Translations under genes and position numbers: made by a program
Source of the DNA: Bacteriovoracaceae bacterium
GTDB taxonomy: Bacteria > Bdellovibrionota > Bacteriovoracia > Bacteriovoracales > Bacteriovoracaceae
Reading direction: 5' to 3'
DNA length: 33,415 nucleotides
Assembly (NCBI GenBank): GCA_021737405.1
Contig: JAIPEG010000029.1
Span: 1-33,415, forward strand
Part shown: positions 8,192-16,718 of the stretch, in pieces
How positions within the stretch are numbered: position 1 is the first letter of the stretch
Layout of the letters: the number at the start of each line of letters is the position of its first letter
Notes under the pieces: model-generated
The model's database searches: none
What the model was told of the DNA's origin: nothing
What the model saw: the letters and a program-made list of their open reading frames with translations, nothing else

Positions 8192-8664
8192 ACCAATTGA
8201 AAGAATCGACTTATCTCTATTCCTCGGAAAATAGAGAACTATATCATCATGTCTTAGACCAGTTTAATAATAATGATTGTGTATTTTCACGCAACCTTTT
8301 GGCCTTTATAGAGAGTCCTCAAAATGAACCCGGTCCTTTTTATAGTCGACACATCAATGAGTGCGAGCACTGTCAAAAGAAGGTCAGAAGTTTTTCTCAA
8401 AAGCTAACTATCATAAAAAACTTAATCCCTGAGACTTTACCACCTGAAGACTTTTCTTCTCAGGTAAAACCCGAAATTCAAGAAGCACTCAAATTTTTAA
8501 AAAAGCGAATGAAGCTAGATTTAAATAAAGGGCGCTTACTTAATAAGGATTTTTTGCGCGAAGCCGTGGTTGACTTCTTTTTTAGGGGACTACGTTCGCA
8601 AACCTTTCTAAAAGGGCTATTGTACGCTTCTTTAAGTGCTATTTTAGTCTTTCTTTTTATTTAA
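8188..8664 (+). CDS. Anti-sigma-factor-like membrane protein with HxxxCxxC motif
   Basis: 158 residues if started at TTG 8188. That codon overlaps the upstream stop as TTGA and has GGAG (8176-8179) 8 bases before it, so I prefer it to the longer GTG 8173 start. It carries H55-I-N-E-C59-E-H-C62, the HxxxCxxC zinc signature of ZAS-type anti-sigma domains, in the usual position within the first 80 residues. A helical, charged middle follows, and a single C-terminal membrane segment (about 140-157, LLYASLSAILVFLFI). That gives an N-in topology with the zinc domain in the cytoplasm, as expected for a tethered anti-sigma factor. There is essentially no periplasmic domain, so any signal would have to be sensed in the membrane or cytoplasm. 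The 3' end shares a TTAA double stop with the TonB-like gene. Confidence 0.65.
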   Translation: MNQLKESTYLYSSENRELYHHVLDQFNNNDCVFSRNLLAFIESPQNEPGPFYSRHINECEHCQKKVRSFSQKLTIIKNLIPETLPPEDFSSQVKPEIQEALKFLKKRMKLDLNKGRLLNKDFLREAVVDFFFRGLRSQTFLKGLLYASLSAILVFLFI

Positions 8665-9638
8665 TTATTAATACTTAATTGATAATAAATCGTAAATTGA
8701 TCACGACTTTCAATAAGCGCTTTTGGTGGATTAGGAAGACTTCGTATCTCTTTTAGGGTTTCTTCAAAAAGAGCATGGACTTCATCACTTTGTGAACTTC
8801 TAAGGATTTTTATCTTTAAAATATTTCCTTCTTTATCAAAATCAATTTTCCCCGTTAGTAAGTGGCGTTCATTTTTTAAGGCAGTGCCTAGTTGAGGTCT
8901 ATTTAAAAGCTTTTGTTGATAAGTAGAGAGAAAGGCATTTACATAGGTCGTAAAAGTTCTCTTTTGAAAGGAGAAAAAGATTTTTTCGACACTATTAAGT
9001 TCATCTTCTGAGATTCCTTCTGGTGGTTCAAAATGAAGATTAAAGCCAGTTCGGCTAAGTACTTCGGCCCTGCTTGATTGAGTCCCCATTTCAGTCAGCA
9101 TATTTCTTTTGAGATTTTCTTGCCGTCGAAAATTCTCTAAAGCTTGATTAGACCTAAGTGCTGTTAAGGGAATTCCTGATTCTGCAGCACGGATCTCTTT
9201 TCGCAAAAGGCTCTTTTGTTGCTCGCCTTGAAACTTATTTCTGGCCTCTGCTTGCTGAGCTTTTGGGCTTACTTCTTGTGGAGGTGGAGGCAGGTCTTTT
9301 TCAGACACCCTTGGTTGAAGCTTATCTAAGGAAATGGATTTATTTGCAGAGGTACTACTATTTTCTGACGAATTTTTAGCGTCATTCTCTTTTTTTCTTA
9401 CAGGAGAGCCACTAGGGGTTTTTAAGGAGAACTTTTTTGAGCCTCCCTTGACTCCGACGGTCCGGTATTTCTTGAGTTGCTCCGGGCTAATACTTTCGAT
9501 ATTGATCGCTCTTTGACTTAATTCTTGCGCCGATTTTAAGGCCTGCTTTCCTTGAATGAGGTATAAGCACCCGAAAAGTAAGAGGTGAACGACGAGGCTA
9601 TTAATAGTGGCCTGGAGAAGGCGGTTACTGAATATCAC
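8661..9638 (-). CDS. TonB/TolA-like energy-transducer protein
   Basis: 325 residues. There is one N-terminal membrane anchor (about 10-29, INSLVVHLLLFGCLYLI) with a short cytoplasmic start. A long, charged, Ser/Pro/Gln-rich periplasmic stretch follows (about 35-230, including DLPPPPQEV). The C-terminal domain (about 245-325) has the TonB_C-like pattern GKIDFDKEGNILKIKILRSS followed by a helix and a final strand IYYQLSI. This fits a protein spanning the periplasm to couple inner-membrane energy to an outer-membrane partner. No ExbB/ExbD or TonB-dependent receptor is in the window. The N-terminal segment lacks the clear SxxxH of canonical TonB, although a His sits in the helix (VVHLL). It converges on the anti-sigma-like gene. 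Confidence 0.65.
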   Translation of the reverse strand: MIFSNRLLQATINSLVVHLLLFGCLYLIQGKQALKSAQELSQRAINIESISPEQLKKYRTVGVKGGSKKFSLKTPSGSPVRKKENDAKNSSENSSTSANKSISLDKLQPRVSEKDLPPPPQEVSPKAQQAEARNKFQGEQQKSLLRKEIRAAESGIPLTALRSNQALENFRRQENLKRNMLTEMGTQSSRAEVLSRTGFNLHFEPPEGISEDELNSVEKIFFSFQKRTFTTYVNAFLSTYQQKLLNRPQLGTALKNERHLLTGKIDFDKEGNILKIKILRSSQSDEVHALFEETLKEIRSLPNPPKALIESRDQFTIYYQLSINN

Positions 9639-9715
9639 GAGATAAGCCTATCATGGGAAGGGGGAAAAAATCACCACCCATAATAATCGGGTAAAAGGGG
9701 CAAATATTCCCTTTC

Positions 9716-9747
9716 TTGACTAATATGTTGCAACTTGTAAACATATT
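9716..9747 (+). promoter_or_regulatory. Promoter -35 with overlapping inverted repeat upstream of kinase-like gene
   Basis: TTGACT (9716-9721) is a good -35. The -10 is unclear. Immediately after it lies a perfect dyad, AATATGTT (9722-9729), 10 bases, AACATATT (9740-9747), positioned to act as an operator over the promoter. Confidence 0.45.
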
Positions 9748-9796
9748 TTAAGGGCGAATTGCGTCCTTATTTAAGACATCAAAAGAGGTAGGAACC

Positions 9797-11230
9797 ATGA
9801 AGGTTAACCTAGGTACATGGATTCAAGGAAGATCGAAACTTTTGGCGACAGTAGGCCTTTTTTCCCTCGTCGGCCTTAGTGCTGGCCTCCAAAATTTTTC
9901 AGCAAAAAATTCTAAGATATTGGCCCTTCAGGAGGGTTTGCAAACTTGTTTCACCCGCGTTCACAATAGTTATACAGCTCGTTTAATTGGAAGTGGTTCT
10001 GAATATCTAGCAGATTCTTTTGTTAAAAATAGTGAAGAATGTTTTGGTGAAGCAATTCGAGTATATGAAAATTTAGAATTAAATAATGGCGCTATTTTAG
10101 AAGCATTAAATGCAATCTCTACAGATGTGAGCTGGTTTCATCAAAAGTTGGTGGCCAAATCAGTTGAAGGTCTCTTTGATGGTAACCCTGAGAATGTGAT
10201 CCTCTCAAATCTTGGTAATCGTTTTGAAAAACTAGAGATTAAAAGAGAGGAGTTAAACGACTCTCTCTCATCGGCAAAGGCCAACCTTCAGACTCAAAAA
10301 GCGACACTCGGAGTATTCTTTTATTTAGTGGCGGCCTTGGTACCCATCTTTATTGGGCTCGATTACTTTCGCCAAAAGAATCAAGAAGATATTCTTGAGT
10401 CGGGAGAGTCGGAAGCAAAGAAACTACTTTCTGCTGAAAAACTTAGCTCTTCCCTAGTTCAAGAGTTAATGATTAAAACGCTCACAGGTCTTGGTCTTAG
10501 AACTTTGGCAAGGCTCTACTCAGTAAGTGTTGTAAGAGGCGATGTTCAAGAAACTGAACCAGTAACATCAGATGAAGTGGGTCGTCCGATTATACTCTCT
10601 GGAAAAAGGACAAATAAAAATCAATTAAAAATAGATGAAGTTTGGAGTGAAGATGAACCTCAAACTCCTATCGTTAAGAGATCCTCATTAGAACTAGAGG
10701 AAACCATCGGTAATGTCATCGAGCTAGTGTCTTCAAAGATTTTTACTCAAGGAATTAAACTTGATATTGAAACTGAAGCCGTTGATGTTTATGGTGAAAA
10801 AGAGGGGCTTGAGCAGGCCATCTATAATCTAATGACGAATGCTATTGAAAATTATAATTTTGATGACCCTGATAAATATCTAAGTGTAAATGTTAGAAAG
10901 TTAGGCAGTACTATTCTTTTGGATATCTTTGATTCAGGAAGAGAGTTTTCAAAAGAGTTTCTTCGACAAGCAAAAGGCTTAGCAACTGGAATGCTTGAGC
11001 ATACTGAGCTGGCCATTGCTCAAGAACTAATTGATGAGATGTCAGGTAAAATCTCATTTGAAAATGTTGCCAATGAAGATGGTCATCATGTCGGTCGAAA
11101 AACCCAAATCGTTCTTGAAGCTGTTTCAAGCAATGAGAAGTCTCTTCCTAAACGTCGTCTAGCAAGAGTTGAGAAGACTACTAAAAAAGAGCTCTTGAAG
11201 AAATTGAGAAGTTCTCAAAAAAACGCCTAG
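9797..11230 (+). CDS. Membrane sensor with HATPase_c domain lacking a phospho-acceptor His
   Basis: 477 residues. TM1 is about 14-32 and TM2 about 171-188, flanking a 135-residue periplasmic helical domain with two Cys (C51, C82). The cytoplasmic part ends in a GHKL ATPase: N-box QAIYNLMTNAIEN (340-352), G1 DIFDSG (376-381), and a G2-like GLATGMLEHTELAIAQELIDEMSGKI (start 394) matching the GTGLGLAIAKKIVE..GGxI pattern. There is no His at all between residues 195 and 400, so the DHp/H-box of an ordinary kinase is missing. It may be a pseudokinase, an anti-sigma-type kinase, or a protein acting through ATP-dependent conformational change. A basic tail (Lys/Arg-rich, about 450-477) ends it. ATG 9797 follows AGAGGTAGGA. 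No response regulator is adjacent. It shares a CTAG double stop with the opposing ChaN-like gene. Confidence 0.7.
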   Translation: MKVNLGTWIQGRSKLLATVGLFSLVGLSAGLQNFSAKNSKILALQEGLQTCFTRVHNSYTARLIGSGSEYLADSFVKNSEECFGEAIRVYENLELNNGAILEALNAISTDVSWFHQKLVAKSVEGLFDGNPENVILSNLGNRFEKLEIKREELNDSLSSAKANLQTQKATLGVFFYLVAALVPIFIGLDYFRQKNQEDILESGESEAKKLLSAEKLSSSLVQELMIKTLTGLGLRTLARLYSVSVVRGDVQETEPVTSDEVGRPIILSGKRTNKNQLKIDEVWSEDEPQTPIVKRSSLELEETIGNVIELVSSKIFTQGIKLDIETEAVDVYGEKEGLEQAIYNLMTNAIENYNFDDPDKYLSVNVRKLGSTILLDIFDSGREFSKEFLRQAKGLATGMLEHTELAIAQELIDEMSGKISFENVANEDGHHVGRKTQIVLEAVSSNEKSLPKRRLARVEKTTKKELLKKLRSSQKNA

Positions 11231-12873
11231 AACAATCTCTTTTTTTGTTTGGGGTATTTGTCAGCTGGAAGTAGAGTTCTTAAAATTTCATAAAAGGAAT
11301 CATAAGAGCATTTATCGTTAGTTAAATAAGAGAAAATCTCTTTGTACTCACTATGCCCCTTAATGAGAAAATCTTCATAGAGTATTTCCCCGAAGTAGAA
11401 GCCTAGCTTTCGTGCGGATTCATAAGCATGAAAGAGAGTTTTCTTTTCCAAGAGCTGTCCGAGTTCAGTTGTCCCATCATCCTCAATGATATTTAAAGTA
11501 GTTTTGATAATAGATTTTTGTTCATCTGGCAAAAATTGATTTAAATGCTTCTCTTTTAAATCAAGGTAAAGGTCACACTTTCTAAAGGGGTTGATAACCT
11601 TACTTGCCAGGTAGCCAATCGTGTTTTGTTTAACGATAAGAACAAATTTTTTGGCTAGTGTTTGTTCCATTAAAATACTTTCGTAATTAATATTTACTCT
11701 TCGGATGACTATATCTTGAAGATGCAGACCACAAATAAAGCTCATGCGATTTATGGAATAGGATGAGCAGTAGTAATTATTTGAAAAAGGAATACGAAAG
11801 ACTCGGCCTTCTGTAACAAGACGCTTTAAAAAGTTACTTAAAGTTGCCTTTGGAAGTCTTCCCACTTTATCAAGAATTAAACTGAGGTTCTGATGTTCGT
11901 AAAGATTAAAATCCTCTAGCTCTTCACCCGTAACATCAAGATCCAATACTTTTTGAATCTTTTCACAAAGAAAAATGAAATTTTCTGGGACATTAGAGTG
12001 AAGATTTAAAATTCCATCATTGAGGATATAGTCATGCAACTCAAATTCCGGATCATCCGAGAGGTTCTCATACCAATAAATCATACTCTCATACTTTATC
12101 CATGGAGGAGCGGTTTGGAGTGAGAACTCATTGTCGCTAAACTTGATGATTTGGTTATGTTTTTCAATATGTAATTCTTTTAATTTCCAGTAAACCTCAT
12201 CAAGGTTTTGATGAATGATAGTCGAGGTAAAGTTAGTAATTTTTTTTGAGACAAGATCCTGAACCATTTTAGGAAGTTTATTTGGTACGATATGGAGCTC
12301 TCCGAAAAGAACGAGCAATCTTTCAGATGGATTACTAATAATAAAGTCACTAAGGATTTCTGAAGCTTTGGTATCCCTCTGAGTTAAGGTGCCTTCGCTA
12401 TTAAGAGCAATTATTGGAAGCTTATGCTTTCTGGCCATTTCAAAAAATGGACGGTAATAGCTCCAGGGAAAGCGCCAGGATTCATGGTATTCTATTTCTT
12501 CTAGAAGCTCTAATTCGGTAATTTGATGATTAAGATATCTCTCCACACTTTCTTGGTGACTTTCATTAATGAGCTCTACTCCTAGTGAAAACTTATTCTT
12601 CTGTTTAATAAGTTCTCTTGTGAGTCTTTCTAGGTTTCTAGAGTTTTGATCAAAGCTATGGAAGTCTCCAAGGAAGACGACATGGCTCTTACGAATGGCC
12701 TGAAAGATTTCATCTGTATGAGATTTAAAAAAATCTCTATTGGCGTACTTCCTTTGGTTTTTTTCGTAATTTTTGAGTTCTTGGGAAACCTCTCCCTCTA
12801 AGCCCTTCGCTCTTTTTTTAAGATGACGATAAATAGATTTATGGAGGTCCCATAACTTATCTGCTTCGGACAT
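11227..12873 (-). CDS. ChaN/Tiki-superfamily protein with unknown C-terminal domain
   Basis: 548 residues, no signal peptide. The N-terminal half matches the ChaN/Cofac_haem_bdg (PF04187) layout: VVFLGDFHSF (65-74), a helix ending GVELIN (98-103), Q..ERYL (107-114), W..PWSYYRPFFEMA (133-147), LPIIALN (152-158), and GELHIVPNKLP (191-201). Conserved acidic and His residues D70, H72, E100, E192 and H194 are where this superfamily (ChaN, Tiki/TraB, EreA-like) places its functional residues. Family members bind haem or act as metallo-hydrolases; which applies here cannot be told. ChaN itself is a lipoprotein, whereas this one appears cytoplasmic. Residues 210-548 match nothing I recognise. ATG 12873 has no SD. 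It lies 39 bases downstream of the 956-aa gene on the same strand and is probably co-transcribed with it. Confidence 0.7.
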   Translation of the reverse strand: MSEADKLWDLHKSIYRHLKKRAKGLEGEVSQELKNYEKNQRKYANRDFFKSHTDEIFQAIRKSHVVFLGDFHSFDQNSRNLERLTRELIKQKNKFSLGVELINESHQESVERYLNHQITELELLEEIEYHESWRFPWSYYRPFFEMARKHKLPIIALNSEGTLTQRDTKASEILSDFIISNPSERLLVLFGELHIVPNKLPKMVQDLVSKKITNFTSTIIHQNLDEVYWKLKELHIEKHNQIIKFSDNEFSLQTAPPWIKYESMIYWYENLSDDPEFELHDYILNDGILNLHSNVPENFIFLCEKIQKVLDLDVTGEELEDFNLYEHQNLSLILDKVGRLPKATLSNFLKRLVTEGRVFRIPFSNNYYCSSYSINRMSFICGLHLQDIVIRRVNINYESILMEQTLAKKFVLIVKQNTIGYLASKVINPFRKCDLYLDLKEKHLNQFLPDEQKSIIKTTLNIIEDDGTTELGQLLEKKTLFHAYESARKLGFYFGEILYEDFLIKGHSEYKEIFSYLTNDKCSYDSFYEILRTLLPADKYPKQKKRLF

Positions 12874-12912
12874 AAAAATATAATATATCAGGAAGAGAAA
12901 GTTTGTTGCGTT

Positions 12913-15783
12913 TTATACTTGAGCAATTTCTTTGGTGATTTGTTGTTTGATTTCTTGCTCAAGGCCTTGAAGAATTGAGCTGAGGATGGTCTGAACACCA
13001 CTAAATTTATCCATGATACCCTTAAGCTCAGCGCTCTTTGGTACTTGAAGGTTTTGGAGGATTCCTAAAATAGGGTAGCCAATAGCTTGAGAGAGAATAA
13101 ACTCAATAAATAACAATTGCTCTTTTCCAGCATGGAATTTTATAAGGCACTGATATTGATGGAAAATTTCAAGAGAGTGAAGGTCATCTTTTGATTTTAG
13201 TTGGCTTCTCGTGAGAGGCCTTTCTAGGTCATCCTTGTGATCAATGAGAAGTTCTGTGAAAACCTCATCATTGGGATAGATACTAACTGTTGAAAGATTA
13301 ACAAGCTCATCCTTTACAACAGGGTTATTAAAAGAAAAGTCTGATGTCTTCTGACTTGTCTCTTCTAGGATTTGTTTTGCCAATATTTTAAAGTGGCAAA
13401 GAACACTTAAAAATGCCCAAAGGCTCTCGTGCTTATTTCTTGTGAGATTGGTCATCTCTTGGTTATAGAGATTTTGTAATTCTGTGGGGGACTTTGTAAC
13501 AATGTCTTCTTTCTTCAAGCTTAGGAACAGGGAGTTCTCAAAGGGAGTCCCCAAAATGTCTTGTCCATCGCCAAAAAATCTAGGAATAAGAAGAGATCTT
13601 AGTTTTCCTTTTAATTTAGCAGCACCACCACTTAGGCAGATTTGCACAATCTGGGCCCCTATTGAAGAGTCAAAAAACTCTCTTAGAAGATTTAAATTTA
13701 AGTGAGAGACTTTCGAAGTCATTGAATAATAATAAAAATAGGCATCACCATATTCTTGTCTCTTTGCCGCATAGATTGAATTTGAGCAAATCTCAAGAGC
13801 TGGATTTATTGGGTCTCTCAAATCAACAATAAGGATGTATTTAACTTGAGCGTTCTGCGAATTTATTCCGAGTAAATTATTGGTAAGATTTTCTTTTGGC
13901 CGATGGCTCATCTCCATAAGATTAAAAAATTTCTCGAGAGGCACACAACTTTTCGTTAGATTCTTAAAGAATTGTGGGTGGGTAATTCTCTCACGATCAT
14001 TACCAAGAGAGCTTAATAATTTACCCTCAATAATGGCATCTTGATGAAATTCCATTTGAATTTCGGAGCTTATATTTCTATGAAGCATTGATATATTAAA
14101 AGAGGAGCGAGTTTTAAAGAATGTTAGCAGCTCTTTAACAATACCTTCAAACCTTCCAAATTGTGATAATTTTCCACCGATACGAAAAGTGTAGCAAGAC
14201 TCTTGTGCTTCTCCCGAAGCATTTGTGAGACTAATTGGATCTATATCAAAGGGATTCTCTTTCTTTTTAAAGGGATTTCTCTTGCTTAAAACATAGATGA
14301 AATTACTGACTTCTCCCTTTGCCTTGAGCTTTTCAAAGTTAAAGTTGGCTTCAACTTTGAAATCCTTTAGTAGGGCCGCGACCTTTTTCGACTGACTTGG
14401 GACAAAGAGTTTTTGATTACTTAAGACAATCAAATAACCATCCTCAATCAATTGGTCTTTCTGCTCTTGAACTTTCGTTATGAGAAAGTGATGAGGGTTT
14501 TTCTTTGGTAGATCACCGATATTAAGAACAATTCTATCGTAGCTTACAATCTTATTATTAAAGAGATTGAATTGACCGAGTTGGCGATTTTTAGTCCTGC
14601 TATATTTCTCATGGGTAACTCTTGTTACCATCTCCCTCGCATTAATATTGTGGGATTGAGCGTATTGGACAAGGAAGGTGAGAAATTGCAGCTCTTGCCC
14701 GAGCTTAACAAATGTTTCTGAGCCGGGGTCGTTAGTCGAGAACTCCGGACAAAGAATTTCTGACCAAGAAAAGCTCATATTTACTTCTTGGGCAAGCCAG
14801 TGGCTTTGTCCAAGGGATTCAATATTTTCACCAACAAACTTGGTGTTATAAATCTCTGGTTTCAGGGAATTTACAGGTCTTGGATAATTAAAGGTTTCTT
14901 GCTTTTGCCAAATAGGAAAGAAGATAAGAAGTTGGTTTATAAACTGACCAAAACTACGATGGGATAAGGCGTGGCTATAGCTAGTGTCTTCAAAATTAAG
15001 GGACCGCTGAGACTTCTTAAAGTTCCTAAAAGAACTTAGCTTCATCATTTGAGTGATGGATAGTTTATGAAAATTTCTTGTTAATTTTTCAAGCTCAATA
15101 GCGAGGTTACTAGATGGTTTGTACCAACTGTACTGGTTGATCTTAAAGGCTTCGCAAATAATCTCTTGAGAGGACCCTTTTCTAAAGAGTAGTTGGCTAA
15201 ATGTACTGGGGTTAATGATATGAGAGCGAGAGTATTCAAAATCTGTTGCTTTAGAAAAAGTTATTAAAAACTTCAAGCGAGACAAGTAATTCGTGGCCAC
15301 TCTAAATGAGTAGAGCTCGCTAAAATCATCGAGGATTAGACGATGAGTTGATTTTTCACTTTTTAATTCTTTCCAAAATGTTTCAAGATTCTCAAGGGGA
15401 TGAGCATTTTTACATTTCTTTTGGTGGCAAAAGAAAGCAAGGAATTCTTGATGGATAGCGAGAGAGAGACTTCTTGGGAGGCTATCAACTTTTTTAAAAT
15501 GAGCGATAGCATCTTCCCAGAGTTTTTCTTGGAGTTTCTTTATTGCAATGGCGTCTTTAGAAAAGAGTGAATTACCAACCCATCCAGGAATGAAATAATT
15601 GCTGGGCTGAAAGCCTTCGTGCTCCGACGGCAGTGGCGGAAGAAAATCCGGCAACCTTGTATCATGGGCCATTCTTTCATCTTTGTAAGAAAGGGCCTCT
15701 CTAGAGCTCACTAAACCGGGGTTTAACGCCTCTTTGGGGTTTTGTTTGAGCCAATAATTGGCCATAAAGGAGCGTTTACTCAA
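12913..15783 (-). CDS. Large protein of unknown function with faint N6-methyltransferase/target-recognition resemblance
   Basis: 956 residues, no signal peptide or membrane segment. I do not recognise a family. Two stretches are suggestive. At about 417-500, DRIVLNIGDLPKK is followed by DGYLIVLSNQKLFVPSQSKK and FIYVLSKRN. This resembles the region after the NPPY motif in N6-adenine methyltransferases (loss of NPP, then 'GGYLAFVLP...SSKKLRE..' and a final strand). At about 660-735, a Tyr-rich segment precedes QIVQICLSGG, KLKGKLRSLLIPRFF, which resembles the spacer end of a type I/IIG target-recognition domain. No catalytic [DN]PP[YFW] is present and no SAM-binding FxGxG is evident, so methylation is unlikely. 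The start is TTG 15783, with GGGAG 7 bases upstream; the ATG at 15765 lacks an SD. It leads a two-gene unit with the ChaN-like protein. Confidence 0.6.
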   Translation of the reverse strand: MSKRSFMANYWLKQNPKEALNPGLVSSREALSYKDERMAHDTRLPDFLPPLPSEHEGFQPSNYFIPGWVGNSLFSKDAIAIKKLQEKLWEDAIAHFKKVDSLPRSLSLAIHQEFLAFFCHQKKCKNAHPLENLETFWKELKSEKSTHRLILDDFSELYSFRVATNYLSRLKFLITFSKATDFEYSRSHIINPSTFSQLLFRKGSSQEIICEAFKINQYSWYKPSSNLAIELEKLTRNFHKLSITQMMKLSSFRNFKKSQRSLNFEDTSYSHALSHRSFGQFINQLLIFFPIWQKQETFNYPRPVNSLKPEIYNTKFVGENIESLGQSHWLAQEVNMSFSWSEILCPEFSTNDPGSETFVKLGQELQFLTFLVQYAQSHNINAREMVTRVTHEKYSRTKNRQLGQFNLFNNKIVSYDRIVLNIGDLPKKNPHHFLITKVQEQKDQLIEDGYLIVLSNQKLFVPSQSKKVAALLKDFKVEANFNFEKLKAKGEVSNFIYVLSKRNPFKKKENPFDIDPISLTNASGEAQESCYTFRIGGKLSQFGRFEGIVKELLTFFKTRSSFNISMLHRNISSEIQMEFHQDAIIEGKLLSSLGNDRERITHPQFFKNLTKSCVPLEKFFNLMEMSHRPKENLTNNLLGINSQNAQVKYILIVDLRDPINPALEICSNSIYAAKRQEYGDAYFYYYSMTSKVSHLNLNLLREFFDSSIGAQIVQICLSGGAAKLKGKLRSLLIPRFFGDGQDILGTPFENSLFLSLKKEDIVTKSPTELQNLYNQEMTNLTRNKHESLWAFLSVLCHFKILAKQILEETSQKTSDFSFNNPVVKDELVNLSTVSIYPNDEVFTELLIDHKDDLERPLTRSQLKSKDDLHSLEIFHQYQCLIKFHAGKEQLLFIEFILSQAIGYPILGILQNLQVPKSAELKGIMDKFSGVQTILSSILQGLEQEIKQQITKEIAQV

Positions 15784-15851
15784 TTATAAGCTCCCAATAT
15801 TGTTGATCTTTCATATTGATCTTCTGTTGTCTCTGTATGTTGTGGAGGAGA

Positions 15852-15881
15852 AATTTATCGTATTTATGGGTCAGTTGTCAT
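15852..15881 (-). promoter_or_regulatory. Candidate promoter for the 956-aa/ChaN-like unit
   Basis: On the minus strand: ATGACA (15881-15876), an 18-base spacer, TAAATT (15857-15852). The predicted leader is about 60 bases and contains the GGGAG SD. The rest of the 15784-16076 divergent spacer shows no clear plus-strand promoter. Confidence 0.4.
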
Positions 15882-16076
15882 GAGAGAAACCAGAAAAAAC
15901 AGTTACATCCCAATTGTAAGACCGACTAAAAAGGACAAAAATATGACACCTTCAATATCTTTTGTTGTGTAATTTCTGCCGCCCCTCTAGATAGTCCACT
16001 TCTTACCTAAAGAGTGGCGTCAATTTTACCGAAATGTATGTAAGTCGCAACATAATGGCATAGGCCGGAGGATTTT

Positions 16077-16691
16077 ATGTCGGAAAAAGATGAGAATGTG
16101 GAACAAAGCTTTAACGACGCTGAGCTTCAAGACATTATGAATGAAATTGAGAGCCTTGAAAAAGAGTTCGTAGAAGAAGAAGGCACTGCAGCAGTGGCCG
16201 AAGAATCTTCGGCTCCCGAGGAAGTCGCGGCAGAAGCTGATGAGGTTGTTGCTGAAGATGATGATGACCTCGTTCAAGAAGCTGAAACTTTTGAAACAGA
16301 GAGTTCAAAAATTGAAGAAGAAGTTGATGAACCTGCCAGTATAGTAGAAGAGATTGCAGCTGAGGTTGAAGAAGAGCTTGCCGCTGAAGCTTCAACTGAA
16401 GATCATCATACTGGTAATGTGGTAGCAATGCCTACGGCAAAAGCAACTCAGCACAAAAGTGGAGAAGGTTATATGCAGTTTTCAGGTCAAGGCGAAATGG
16501 ATATGCAGCTAAACTTTCAGCTTGGTTCGGAAACGGCAACTGTTAGTATTAAAGATGGTGGGTTAACCGTGACACTCTCTGGAGTCGAGTTAAACCTCTC
16601 TGAAAATGGATGTGAGGTAAACATGGAAGGGGGAGTGAAATTTTCTGTTCCCTTGACAGGTAGCCAATCACAGGGGAAAAAGGCAGCCTAA
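16077..16691 (+). CDS. Acidic protein of unknown function
   Basis: 204 residues in two parts. Residues 1-110 are extremely acidic (runs of Glu/Asp/Ala such as EEVAAEADEVVAEDDDD) and likely disordered or helical. Residues about 130-195 form a beta-rich module with repeating short strands (MQLNFQLGSETATVSI, GLTVTLSGVELNL, GCEVNMEGGVKFSVPL), then a short basic end GKKAA. No signal peptide or membrane segment. ATG 16077 has GGAGG 6 bases upstream. It is followed after 27 bases by rsmD and probably starts the operon that continues to the aminotransferase. I cannot assign a function; the acidic arm could bind basic proteins or ribosomal factors, which is speculation. Confidence 0.75.
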   Translation: MSEKDENVEQSFNDAELQDIMNEIESLEKEFVEEEGTAAVAEESSAPEEVAAEADEVVAEDDDDLVQEAETFETESSKIEEEVDEPASIVEEIAAEVEEELAAEASTEDHHTGNVVAMPTAKATQHKSGEGYMQFSGQGEMDMQLNFQLGSETATVSIKDGGLTVTLSGVELNLSENGCEVNMEGGVKFSVPLTGSQSQGKKAA

Positions 16692-16718
16692 GCGACTTTA
16701 GTAGGTAATAGAATTTAA

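Noticed and set aside
12913..15783. Active type IIG/III DNA methyltransferase
   Set aside because: No [DN]PP[YFW] and no clear FxGxG; only a weak positional resemblance remains, so I call it unknown.
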